A stretch of 64,000 nt of DNA from Bryopsis sp. KO-2023 (Eukaryota; Chlorophyta; Ulvophyceae; Bryopsidales; Bryopsidaceae), in contig BSYQ01000004.1 in assembly GCA_030272585.1 (NCBI GenBank), positions 372,001 through 436,000 of the forward strand, read 5' to 3'. Shown here piece by piece: positions 34,584 through 44,254 of this stretch (positions are counted from its first letter, which is position 1; each line of letters begins with the position of its first letter). Made by a program: the position numbers and the translations under genes. Below the pieces are notes generated by a model that was not told the DNA's origin, searched no databases, and saw nothing but the letters and a program-made list of their open reading frames with translations.

Positions 34584-36938
34584 ATGGCTCGTTCATTGTC
34601 GAGGTCGCGAGACCGCAAACGCGGTCGTTCGCCGAGTCCTGCCCGTGACCGTGATAGCAAAAAGAAGAGGGAATCGTCGAGGAGTCGCGAACGGGGTCAC
34701 CGACGCGATGGGAAAGACCGAATCGATAGGAAACCTCGTGGAAGGGAACGAGGGAGAGAGAGGGAGCGCAAACGCAGCCGCAGCAGAGATCGGCGGAGGC
34801 GTCGATCGGGAAGTCGTTCCGATGATTCCCCCGAAGGGCGAAGGAGCGTCAGCGTTGGGAAGTCTCAGGGGAGGGAGAAAGATGGTGGGGTGATGGAGAA
34901 TGGGGAAACGGATGGGGATGACAAAATGAGCAAGCTGGAACCTCTGTCGTTGGAGGAGCTGTTAAAAAAGAGGAAGCAAAGGCAGGAGGACGAGGAGAAG
35001 CCGATGTTTCTGTCCAAAAAACAAAGGGAGGAGCTGGCTCTGCAGAGGAGGCAAGATGCAGTGAATGGTCAGCGTGCCCGACAAGAAGAGATGCGAAAAG
35101 CGAGGGAGGCGTATTTGGGGAATTTGGCCAAGGAGCGTGAGTTGGAAAGGAAAAGATTGGAGGACGAAAGGAGGCAGTTTCAGGACGAACGAGAGAGGGA
35201 GAAAGAGCTGGAGTTGATCAAGCAGCAATATCTGGGACAGGAGAAAGTCAAAAAGCGAGTGCTCAAACCCAGCGAGAAATTTAGGTTCAACTTCGACTGG
35301 GATGTAGGGGATGACACCTCCCGGGATTTAAACCCCCTGTACAACAACCCTCACGAAGCAGCTCCTCTTTTTGGGAGGGGCCTAAGAGCTGGGATTGACA
35401 GGAGAGAACAAAAGAAATCTGCTGCACAGAGGGAGAAAGGCTTGCTCCAGAAATTGAGGTCAGCTGCTGGCCTCAAGGAAACGAAAGAAACCCGGAGGTT
35501 GGACAGAGATAGGATGAAGGCAGCCGAGCTGTATGATGGTTTCGACATGAAGAATGAGAAACACTGGAGGGACAAGGGCCGGGATGAAATGACCGAGCGC
35601 GACTGGCGAATCTTCAAGGAGGATTTCAACATTTCGTTCAAAGGGAGCGGAGCCAGTCCAGCATTGCCCATTCGAAAATGGGAGGAAGCCAATTTGCCCA
35701 AAGCTCTCAACAAGGCCGTGCGTGACATGGGGTTCAAGAATCCTTCCCCCATTCAGATGGCTGCCATTCCTGTCGGGCTGGGGGGCCGTGATTTGATCGG
35801 AATTGCAGAAACAGGTTCTGGAAAGACGGCAGCTTTTGTTCTCCCTATGTTGGTGTATATCATGAGGCAACCTCCAATGACCGAAGAATTGGAGGCGGAA
35901 GGTCCTCATGCTGTTATTCTCGCACCCACCCGTGAACTGGCCCAGCAAATCGAAGAGGAAACAGAGAAGCTGGCTAACTACACCAACTACCGGATGTGCT
36001 CTGTGGTGGGGGGGCAATCCATCGAGGAACAGGGATTCAAGCTGAGAAAGGGGTGCGAAATTGTGATCGCCACCCCGGGGCGATTGTTGGACTGCTTGGA
36101 GCGACGCTATGCTGTGTTGAATCAGTGCAACTACGTGATTTTGGACGAGGCAGACAGGATGATTGACATGGGGTTTGAACCTCAAGTGGTGGGGGTTCTG
36201 GAAGCCATGCCGTCCAGCAATCTGAAACCGGAGAATGACGATGTTGCGGAAGATAACCGGGTGTACAGAACTACCCACATGTTCAGTGCGACGATGCCCC
36301 CAGCCGTGGAACGACTGGCAAGGAAGTACTTGCGCAGACCTGTGGTGGTCACGATAGGAACTGCTGGAAAAGCAACCGATAATGTCAGTCAACGGGTGAT
36401 ATGCATGAAGGAGAACGAGAAGGAGTTGAGACTGGAGCAAGAAATGGAGGTGCTCAACGAAAAGAGAGCCATCGTGTTTGTCAACACCAAAAGCAAATGC
36501 GATATCGTATATCGTCGGATGGAAAATATGGGCTACAGTTGCACGGTGCTGCATGGCGGGAAAACTCAGGAGCAGAGGGAAGCCAGCATCAAGGGTTTCA
36601 GGGAAGATGTGTACAATATTCTGATCGCTACGGATGTGGCTGGGAGGGGTATAGATGTTCCGGACGTTGCTCTGGTGGTGAATTACGACATGCCCAACAA
36701 TGTGGAGATGTACACTCATAGGATCGGAAGAACTGGCCGTGCAGGGAGAAAAGGTGTGGCGATCACCTTCTTAACGCTGTCGGAGTACGAATTGCCTGTG
36801 CTGTATGATCTGAAGAAGCTGCTGGAAGAGAGTAACGCTGCTGTTCCCTCGGACTTGAGCAGACATCCGAAAGCGTCGGTGAAACCAGGCTCGATCGAAC
36901 AGCGACCGAAGAGGTCGGAGACTCTTTTCTGTGCGTGA
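34584..36938 (+). CDS. PRP28: PRP28/DDX23 DEAD-box spliceosomal RNA helicase
   Basis: Single exon, 784 residues. The frame is open upstream to 34278, but that part overlaps SMU1 exon 1, and the ATG at 34584 (ACGATGG) starts the RS domain ([19 protein letters not shown]) typical of the family. The helicase displaces U1 snRNA at the 5' splice site as U4/U6.U5 joins. Order: RS/RE-rich region to about residue 105, charged KxxR/E coiled region, the conserved [14 protein letters not shown] block, Q motif ([14 protein letters not shown]), motif I AETGSGKT (about 410-417), [12 protein letters not shown], motif II DEAD (about 521-524, [17 protein letters not shown]), motif III SAT (about 566), then [23 protein letters not shown] and [10 protein letters not shown] in the C-terminal RecA domain. 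The absence of introns is notable beside its intron-rich neighbours. The large antisense open frames here are shadows. Confidence 0.97.
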   Translation: MARSLSRSRDRKRGRSPSPARDRDSKKKRESSRSRERGHRRDGKDRIDRKPRGRERGRERERKRSRSRDRRRRRSGSRSDDSPEGRRSVSVGKSQGREKDGGVMENGETDGDDKMSKLEPLSLEELLKKRKQRQEDEEKPMFLSKKQREELALQRRQDAVNGQRARQEEMRKAREAYLGNLAKERELERKRLEDERRQFQDEREREKELELIKQQYLGQEKVKKRVLKPSEKFRFNFDWDVGDDTSRDLNPLYNNPHEAAPLFGRGLRAGIDRREQKKSAAQREKGLLQKLRSAAGLKETKETRRLDRDRMKAAELYDGFDMKNEKHWRDKGRDEMTERDWRIFKEDFNISFKGSGASPALPIRKWEEANLPKALNKAVRDMGFKNPSPIQMAAIPVGLGGRDLIGIAETGSGKTAAFVLPMLVYIMRQPPMTEELEAEGPHAVILAPTRELAQQIEEETEKLANYTNYRMCSVVGGQSIEEQGFKLRKGCEIVIATPGRLLDCLERRYAVLNQCNYVILDEADRMIDMGFEPQVVGVLEAMPSSNLKPENDDVAEDNRVYRTTHMFSATMPPAVERLARKYLRRPVVVTIGTAGKATDNVSQRVICMKENEKELRLEQEMEVLNEKRAIVFVNTKSKCDIVYRRMENMGYSCTVLHGGKTQEQREASIKGFREDVYNILIATDVAGRGIDVPDVALVVNYDMPNNVEMYTHRIGRTGRAGRKGVAITFLTLSEYELPVLYDLKKLLEESNAAVPSDLSRHPKASVKPGSIEQRPKRSETLFCA

Positions 36939-37975
36939 ATTGATCTGTGGTGTTGTTCTGGTGTATGTGGTGCTTTTTTTCTCTGTCCCTATCTAATTAG
37001 GGGGCAAAAATGGGTAGCTGTCTCGATGTGCGTGGAGTGCTTGAGTTATCTTTTGGGAGAGATTGGGCATTTTTTGTAATCATTTGAATTCAAGGAATGG
37101 ATTGGGAAAGAATGTTCTTTCTCTCAATACCCAGGTTCAGTCTAATTTTTGTTTGGTCGACTCAAACTGGCACCTATTCCACCCGACTTTTTTTACGCTT
37201 CAAGGCCTGACACCCTGAAAACTATTTTTACATTGAAGAACTTATGTAGGACAGAGAAATTCAAGCCACTTCATGTCACGTACTGCCATACCTGATGTAA
37301 CAACGAATGAACAGTGGAGGCTGATGGATTTGGCAAAAGTGAGGAAGATCCACACAGTCTGGTGGTTCCACATAGCACCAACCACCTGCACCCTGTTGTG
37401 AACACTGGTGAAGGATCTTACTAAGATTCATCTTTGGCAGAGGTGGTGGTGATTTTTCAGATCAGGCAAATCACTGAGTGCTCACGAAGACGAAAAAAAC
37501 TCTCCCATGTTTGAACTTGTGGGCTGGGCTGGCCTGGGCTGGCCTGGGCTGGCCTGGGCTGGCCTGGATGGATTTGGTAATCATGAGAATTTCCTCCTGA
37601 TTGGGAAATTCTACACTTCACATTTTCCCTGACTTGCTTTTTCTGTTTCTTATTTGATTGTCGCTCGCCTCCAGATTAATTCAACCTGGAACTGAAATTC
37701 GTATGGGATCAAGCGACAGATGTCATCTGTTACGAGGTGCACTCCCATTCAAAATCAATCAAGCATAACACACACTTCTCGCCATTCTAGTCCCATCAAA
37801 AATCAACGAAGCATAGCGCACACTTCATTTACTTGTCACTACAGTCTGCTACTTTGACTACCAGCTGTCATTATCCCACCCCGCAAATAGTGGGAATCGT
37901 TGTTCGCAGCTATTTTCTCATTCCACCACAATCCATTCTCTTTGATATGACACCTCATCCAGTTGCAAACCATTT
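36939..37975. other. Convergent intergenic region PRP28 / SWSAP1-like
   Basis: No gene. Holds the 3' UTRs and a minisatellite at 37521-37567. Two near-identical AATCAATCAAGCATA / AATCAACGAAGCATA stretches lie near 37755 and 37801. Confidence 0.45.
37521..37567 (+). repeat. Tandem repeat, 10-bp unit GGGCTGGCCT
   Basis: About four and a half perfect copies of GGGCTGGCCT; a small GC-rich minisatellite in otherwise AT-balanced sequence. Confidence 0.85.
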
Positions 37976-39257
37976 CTACCAATCCAGGTCTGCTGCAACC
38001 AACGTACCATTTACAAATCCATACTTGATCGGTGTATACATTCGAACATCAGACCGTGGTGCATGATTAACGGAAAAGAGGAAATCAGAAGGACCGCCTG
38101 CTTGCTGACCTGTGAGGGTGAAGACAAGAGGCAACCATCTGAAGTACACATACCGCTCCAGTATTTGATCGCCAGAATAGAAATCCGACACGACCAGTTG
38201 GATAGAGTTGCTGGTGTCAACACAGAGCATCCATCGATTCAGAACACACACACACACACACTCTGTAGAAAGAACAGTTAATTTAAAAATCAATCCATGG
38301 CGCATCCCAACTCACCCTGAAGACTCCACAGCCTCCCACAGCCAAGCAAGCGTCTTGGCGATATCCTTAATTTTATCATCATGGAGTATGTAACCAGACC
38401 TGTTGGCACCCATCACTTGATTTTAAGAAAGAAAAATGAAAATGAAGCATCACTCGCATGAAATTCCAAAACTGAGCAGAAGATTTTTTTCATTTTCCCC
38501 TCACGGTGATAAGGTTGCTTCGACAAATGCCGAAAGGTTGTCTATGATAATAACCGAAGGTTTATCATCCAACAAATGGAAGCACGATGCATACTTGCGA
38601 ATGTCCTTGGAGGTTTTCATATACCTGAACAGCAGCATCCAAATAGATGAACACACTGGGACAATCTAATCAGATTTTCAGCACACGGTGAGGAGTGTTT
38701 GCCAGGGCAAGGTGACTCCTGCCCAATCCGTCAATTCTCCTCACAGGATTTCTTTTATATTTGTGGAAGGGCTTACACACTCCACGGTTAACTTTGAATC
38801 AAGGATTGGCATGGGGACAGCTTCATTTCACTTGCATTGGTCAATGATCGATCACATAACCATCCGATGGCCCCAACCTCATCATGATGTTGGCGAGTTG
38901 CGGGGATTCGGTGGTGATGCCCGAGGGCATGGTGGGTGGTGCACTTTCCATCGCGTCTTTCATGCATATGAATAATACCTTTCTCCCCGTGCCTGCGATC
39001 GCAACCGCGTAGTGAAATAGAATCGATGTCCTCCCACTGAATCCATGAAGGCAGGATTGATCGTCAGCCGGGCGTCGTGGGGGCGTGATCTCTGGATTTG
39101 CTTGGAAGCGAGGAGCGCCGTACCTCTGTTGCGGACCAACAACCAAGCAGCCCTTGAGGGAGGCGTGGAAGGGAGGGCATCGATCGATTGACGCCTGCAG
39201 GTCTGGGTTCTGGGGGGCGGAGATGAACCGGGCCAAGCGAAAGGGAGAGGATTCCAT
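37976..39257 (-). CDS. SWSAP1-like RecA-fold ATPase (Walker A Lys replaced by Arg)
   Basis: Five exons on the minus strand: 39257-39124, 39036-38878, 38624-38505, 38399-38316, 38210-37976; phases close, 243 residues. The set matches the SWSAP1-type ATPase that pairs with SWS1 (SWIM-domain protein) and promotes RAD51 filaments in homologous recombination: Walker A region CLVVGPQQSGRTSILFHYAV, strand RKVLFIC, the conserved RKYASCFHLLDD element, Walker B PSVIIIDNLSAFV, then IAKTLAWLWEA and LERYVYFRWLPLVFTLTG. The Walker A reads GxxxxGRT, so the catalytic Lys is Arg. It is encoded across the exon 1/2 junction, so it depends on that splice. Size agrees with human SWSAP1 (229). A longer start at 39353 is possible but not protein-like. 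The splice sites of exons 3/4 and 4/5 are the least certain. Confidence 0.75.
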
Positions 39258-39721
39258 CACGACTCGATGACCAATGCAAAAGAGTCCGATAACTCTGGTT
39301 CGACCTCTCCTGTGTTGTGATTGTGGGAATGGTGTCCTGTGAGATGAGGGCATCTGTTCATTAAAGGAGACAATTGTGCCCCAATGGGGAAAGTAAGGGG
39401 ATCTGTGAATGACTCAGTGTAGAGTTAGGTCTGGTGAAAGGATATTGTTGTTGTTCGGGGGGGGGGGGGGTACAAATCGTCCCAACAATTGTCAGCGAGA
39501 TTGTGCTACACTCCGATTAATTTGAAACTCCTTCCCAAAATGTTACAAACTGTCTTCACGACAACCCAATATGTAGTTCCACATTCAGTTAGCCAGTAAC
39601 TCACAACAAACTGTGAGTCCTCCAGTCCATCCACTATCCTAACCACTTCAACTAGCATGTTGGCTGAGTCATCTGGGACACCGATGTGACGCTCTTGAAA
39701 GATCTCACACTAACCTATCGT
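39258..39721. other. Intergenic, upstream of SWSAP1-like gene and TRIM
   Basis: No gene; a G run at 39458-39470. Confidence 0.45.
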
Positions 39722-39726
39722 AATGC

Positions 39727-39869
39727 TGTGAAGGGGTATTCACCAAGTCGTGTATAGGACACCAATACCAAGAGATATTACATTCACCTCAGTCCTCCCT
39801 TAAATAACCATTCACGTGAGAACCGTACCGCCAACCAATAATACCCAACTGCCGGTCTGACTCACTACA
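39727..39869 (-). repeat. TRIM 3' LTR (minus-strand orientation)
   Basis: 143 bp, TG..CA ends, adjacent to the polypurine tract; 142/143 identical to 40444-40586. Confidence 0.88.
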
Positions 39870-40443
39870 GTATTTCCCCCCAAGGTTGGATCGCGTCCTC
39901 GCGTCCTACAAACTTATCCACACCCAATTCTGTATCAACAAAGAAACACCAACGAAGCCACGATCAATCCCTCGTTCGACCCAAAACCTTGGCAACACTG
40001 TCGAAAATCACTCTCACATTCCACAAATCTCTGCACAAAATGGTCTCCAGCTCTTCCTTCGCTTCATGGTCGTACTGCCGTGGTTCACGCTGCACCGCCA
40101 CCGTCGTGTCGAAAACCCCTCCCTGGGCCCACCGCGCTCGTCGTGCCAGCGCCACCGTACTCGCCACCATCCCTCGCTCCTCGGAACTCTCTGTAGACAT
40201 AATTAATAACAATTGCGGAATCCATCGTCTCCGTTGACCTTTCTGCTTCGAACTCGACGCCTGTAGACGGGGTCACTGAAGCCGCGCCAACACACGCCAG
40301 CGTCCATTCGCAGCTCTCTCTGTGGTCCTGAGGTAACCTCCCTCACCCACTCTGTCTTCACGCCGCTTGTATCACAACCGTTCCTTCCCCCTGACTCTGG
40401 TTGGCTCCTTTCGGACCACGACTCCCCTTCTTGGCCACCAAAC

Positions 40444-40586
40444 TGTGAAGGGGTATTCACCAAGTCGTGTATAGGACACCAATACCAAGAGATATTACAT
40501 TCACCTCAGTCCTCCCTTAAGTAACCATTCACGTGAGAACCGTACCGCCAACCAATAATACCCAACTGCCGGTCTGACTCACTACA
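40444..40586 (-). repeat. TRIM 5' LTR (minus-strand orientation)
   Basis: 143 bp, adjacent to the putative primer-binding site at 40421-40440 and followed by the AATGC target duplication. Confidence 0.88.
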
Positions 40587-40848
40587 AATGCCCGTTGCTC
40601 GGAAGGTTTCACACTTTTGTTGAAGGTGTAAATCACTCGCACACACCAAATATTACATGCGTAAAAGTAACATCTTCCCGCAGAACCCCTGGTTCCCTCT
40701 GGGTCCTTTGGATACAAGGAGTCAAACACTGTCATGCATATATATCTTTCTCGACCCTGAGTTCACACCCAGACAACAGTGCCAAACGCAGGTTCTCGCA
40801 GGTTGGGGTGGCGCTGGTGGTACCGTTGGGGCAAACACTCTATACGAA

Positions 40849-42823
40849 ATGGGTTTCTCCGCCGAAACGACGTGCTACGTAGCTACTTTCGTCTTCTGCT
40901 TGTTTCTGTTGGGCTCCTTCACGGATGCACGGAAAATACTGTCACAAGATCCGCTCCTCGAGGAGCTCTGTAGCGGTGAGTGCTTCAATTACTATTTTTC
41001 CGTGAAAGGCTTCGTGCTTTTCCTTCGGCCCATCCTGTGCCGCTTGATGTCGACGCGAGCGATATCGATTTTCACGGAACCCGCCGTCAAGCAGGCAAAC
41101 GTGAAGTGCGTGTGGTCTCCAGTGAAACGAAGCACCCGGCCATCCCAGCTGTTCAGAGATTGACTATTCCTAGCGCCGACCTCGAAAAACAGCGCAGCCT
41201 GTCATAGACGGTACCGTGTTTGTCAGGCCAACGAAGTTGGGTTTGTGTGTTCACGCAGACCTTCAGGATGGAGACGAGGTGCGGGTGTATGCTAGGCCCG
41301 TGGATGAAGTCGGTGAGGAGGGGACACCTGTGGATGTCTGCAAGGCGCTAGAGTGGTCTACTGGGTAGGTGACTCGAAGTTGGACGCAAACAAAGGGGTT
41401 TCAGAGTAGCTCCAGCGAAGATACTTGCGTCGCTTGGAACGTTGGATGTGAATCATCCGGATTGGTCAATTTGAATTGAATATGCCTTAAAAAAAGGTAT
41501 CGAGTCATACAACATCACCGTTTTTATACCCTCCTTCCACGGTTCTTCCATAACAGTGCTTTTCCCAACAAGCACAACTTAATTCCTAACATTCCGGTAC
41601 ACAATTAGAAGTAGTTGAAAAACTGCAGATGTAACTTGGGGAGTTATGTGCACAGATTTTTGCAGGAAGATACTACACAGGAGAAGGGACCAAAGAAAGG
41701 CTCTGTCAGCACCCAGATTTCCACTCCATCTGTCGTCAATCTGAAGCCGAACAAGAAGGGACAGCAACTGGAATTCGTAGATGATGAGGAAGAAGAAGAA
41801 TCTCCCGTTGATTGTTCTGATCCTGACACAGAACGGGCGATGGTCACTACGTCAATTCCAGAATCTAAAAACACGTGCGACATCACCAAAGAATTCCCAG
41901 GTAAGTACTTTCAGTCTGACCAGGTGTCGAAAACAAACTCTTGCAGACGAAATGGTAAAAATAAGTGGTGTTCTTGCTGATGGAATCCCTTGTTTCCACC
42001 GATTCAGCAAAACCGAAGCCATCAGATGAGGTAAGCGTAAAAGGATTGATTTGCTGGCCTCCCCCATTCAAGTGCTCTGCTACCACCACTGGCAGTCGGC
42101 GCCTGATGCAAAGCAGCAAAGGATCGAGTGGAGTCGACATTTCGATCGACTGTACAACATCCAGCGAATCGTCAGGCTCCGTTGGGAAATCTGACGAAAA
42201 CGGTGAATTTGACACATCCGATGCATGCGATGAGTCTTCTGTGTCAATACAAATCATTGGATCAGTAGGATCAGAAGGATCAGAGGAAACTGATGAACCT
42301 GATCCACCCCTGGCACTGACCAGGGAAGCTGCAGTCACTGTATGCAAGGGGCAGTGCTGTGTGACTACAGTGGTTTCTGGAGCGATGTACGAGAGAATTT
42401 TTGATGTTGTTTCCACAAACTCGTAAGTACCCATTGAAACGGATTTGAAGTTCTCAGAAACATTTTGTCCAGGGACAAAATACACACTGCTGCCAAAATA
42501 CCAATGTCTTGCAGATTTGTTTTACTTGCGTATTCCATCTTCATTAGGTGATTCTCGAATGCTTCAATGCAATGCAACATTCTAATATAGAACATTTGGT
42601 TAGCTCAAATGCCAACTCAGAGACTGAATGCTGGCAGGGGAGTCCTTACACGAGAAATTCCTTTGTGGAGATTGAGAAATATGTGACAGGGCATTGTTTG
42701 TTTTTGGGCAGATGCCCAGGATTTCCTAAACCAAAGCCAAAAAGACCCACAAGCATCGCATCCGTTTCCACTGCCACCACCACTGCTGGTTCAACCAGCA
42801 AAAAGAAATCCAGGTCTGGATAA
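40849..42823 (+). CDS. Secreted acidic, Ser- and Cys-containing protein, unknown function
   Basis: Exon 1 (40849-40975) starts MGFSAETTCYVATFVFCLFL, a clear signal peptide, ending LLEELCSG. The next part is not fully resolved: frames at 40976-41215 (KREVRVVSSETKHPAIPAVQ) and 41216-41364 (VFVRPTKLGLCVHADLQDGD) are protein-like but the junction between them is uncertain. Then 41656-41900 (EFVDDEEEEESPVDCSDPD), a segment about 42007-42422 (KGLICWPPPFKCSATTT, then Ser/Glu/Asp-rich, ending VTVCKGQCCVTTVVSGAMYE), and the last exon 42604-42823 (SETECWQGSPYTRNSFVEI, HCLFLGRCPGFPKPKPKRP, basic Ser/Thr tail). It looks like an extracellular or cell-surface protein with an acidic disordered middle and disulfide-bonded parts. 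I recognise no domain. Its start lies 258 bp downstream of the TRIM. Confidence 0.55.
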
Positions 42824-44254
42824 GGTTCTATTCCAGCTTCATGTTTTGTTCGCAATGCAGCTCTGGATCTGCGCCCGGTGGTACACACACTTTCATATTC
42901 TGTTATCAGGTTTTGCCACTTTTTTTTCAGCAGTTTTGATAGCACCCCACTATTTTTGGGAGGACTTTGACACGACATAAAGATGAATCTGTTCTCTTTC
43001 AGTTTAGTTAGTTTTCTTGAAATTTGTTCAGTCATTGCGGGCCTCATGCAGTGAATTGGTTATTGCCAAGAATGCATAGCACCCTAAGAAATTGTTCTCT
43101 GGGAAAATTTGAGATCTCAGTTTTGTTTCTTGGTGTCTCTCTAGATTGCCTTTCCTTTGTTATGTAAATATATATTTATGATCTTTTGGGGATCCCAAAT
43201 GGGGTCAAGGATTACTATGTATAGTAAAGTGGCTGAGCGATACTTGGCCTCAAGTGTAAAAAGATTCCAGATTCTAGATACTTAGGTTCATTAGAATGGG
43301 GGTGGGGTAACATCGCCAAAAATTAGCATTTTTGCTACATATTATATTTTTCACTTGGAAGACTAAAGTTGATGCTGGCGCTGCTTCCCTTCGGAGGAGG
43401 GGGGAGTCTTTATGAAAAATGGGCTTGCTGGTTGGCTGATGGGCAGAAGCTCTGGGCCCACATAGTTCAGCTGTGGTGTATGTTCACTAGCAGAATACAC
43501 ACATGCATATGCAATTTGCCATTTTTAAAGTGAGGTGTTTCACACAGTTGCTCCTCAACAAGCGGATCTTGACCTTACAAAAAGGTTGTTCTCATATAGA
43601 TGGTACACAATTTATCCTTGGGCCAAACTAACATCCAGTCAACCCATAAACATAAAAATGTGCACTTTAACACCATCCAAAGGTGAAAGCTTTCTATCAA
43701 TGGACCTCTTTGCAAGGAGGTTTCAGAACCGTCAGCGATTCTCGTTCATCTGTTTGAGGCGCTTGTCGAAGCCAGAAAAGGGAATCGAAAACAATTGTGT
43801 TTCCGCTTGTGAGTGCGAATCCCTGCGTACATTTGAGCCATTCGTGTCGTGGGCGGAATTACTGAAGACTCGAGACAAACACCATTACAAAAAGAAGCAT
43901 TGGTAGCGCAGCCAGACGGCCTTCCTGCCCTACACTGGGCTGAACATACTTACGAGCTTCATGACTGCTGCAACAATAACCCATCTCTCGTCCACCATTC
44001 AACCCCATGCAGTCTGACCTAGCCTTGCCACGCTTCATCCAACGTGGAAATTGGCGACACTGCGTCTTGGTTGGCGCAGCACTAATCTACTGCGCTGGCA
44101 GGAAATGCCAACCTGCCTGGAAAGCGCCCGTCAAGGAACTGTTCGTCCACAAGCAGAATTCTGTGTCGAGCAAGGTTTTTAGCTACAGAGAAACACGTCG
44201 CGGTCTGCTATAGGTGTCGATATCCTGCAGCTGGAGAGAGGCAAGAAGACGACG
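42824..44254. other. Intergenic, no gene seen
   Basis: A 123-codon open frame at 43535-43906 has no recognisable feature. The last part should hold the 5' UTR of the transporter gene. Confidence 0.4.

Larger units (their letters stand above)
39727..40586 (-). mobile_element. TRIM (terminal-repeat retrotransposon in miniature), 860 bp
   Basis: Two direct 143-bp repeats, 39727-39869 and 40444-40586, differ at one base (AAATAACC versus AAGTAACC). Each starts TG and ends CA on either strand. The element is flanked by the 5-bp target duplication AATGC (39722-39726 and 40587-40591). Read on the minus strand, a primer-binding site begins three bases inside the 5' LTR, TGGTGGCCAAGAAGGGGA; its complement ends TTGGCCACCA like a tRNA 3' end. 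A purine tract (GGGGGGAAA, 39874-39882) lies next to the other LTR. The 574-bp interior lacks gag-pol; it has only short minus-strand frames at 39964-40212 and 40203-40463. It must move using proteins of another element. One LTR difference suggests a recent insertion. Confidence 0.88.

Noticed and set aside
35460..36719. 419-codon open frame on the minus strand
   Set aside because: Lies wholly antisense to the conserved helicase domain of PRP28; a shadow of its codon bias.
43535..43906. 123-codon plus-strand frame
   Set aside because: No family resemblance, no splice partner, ordinary base composition.
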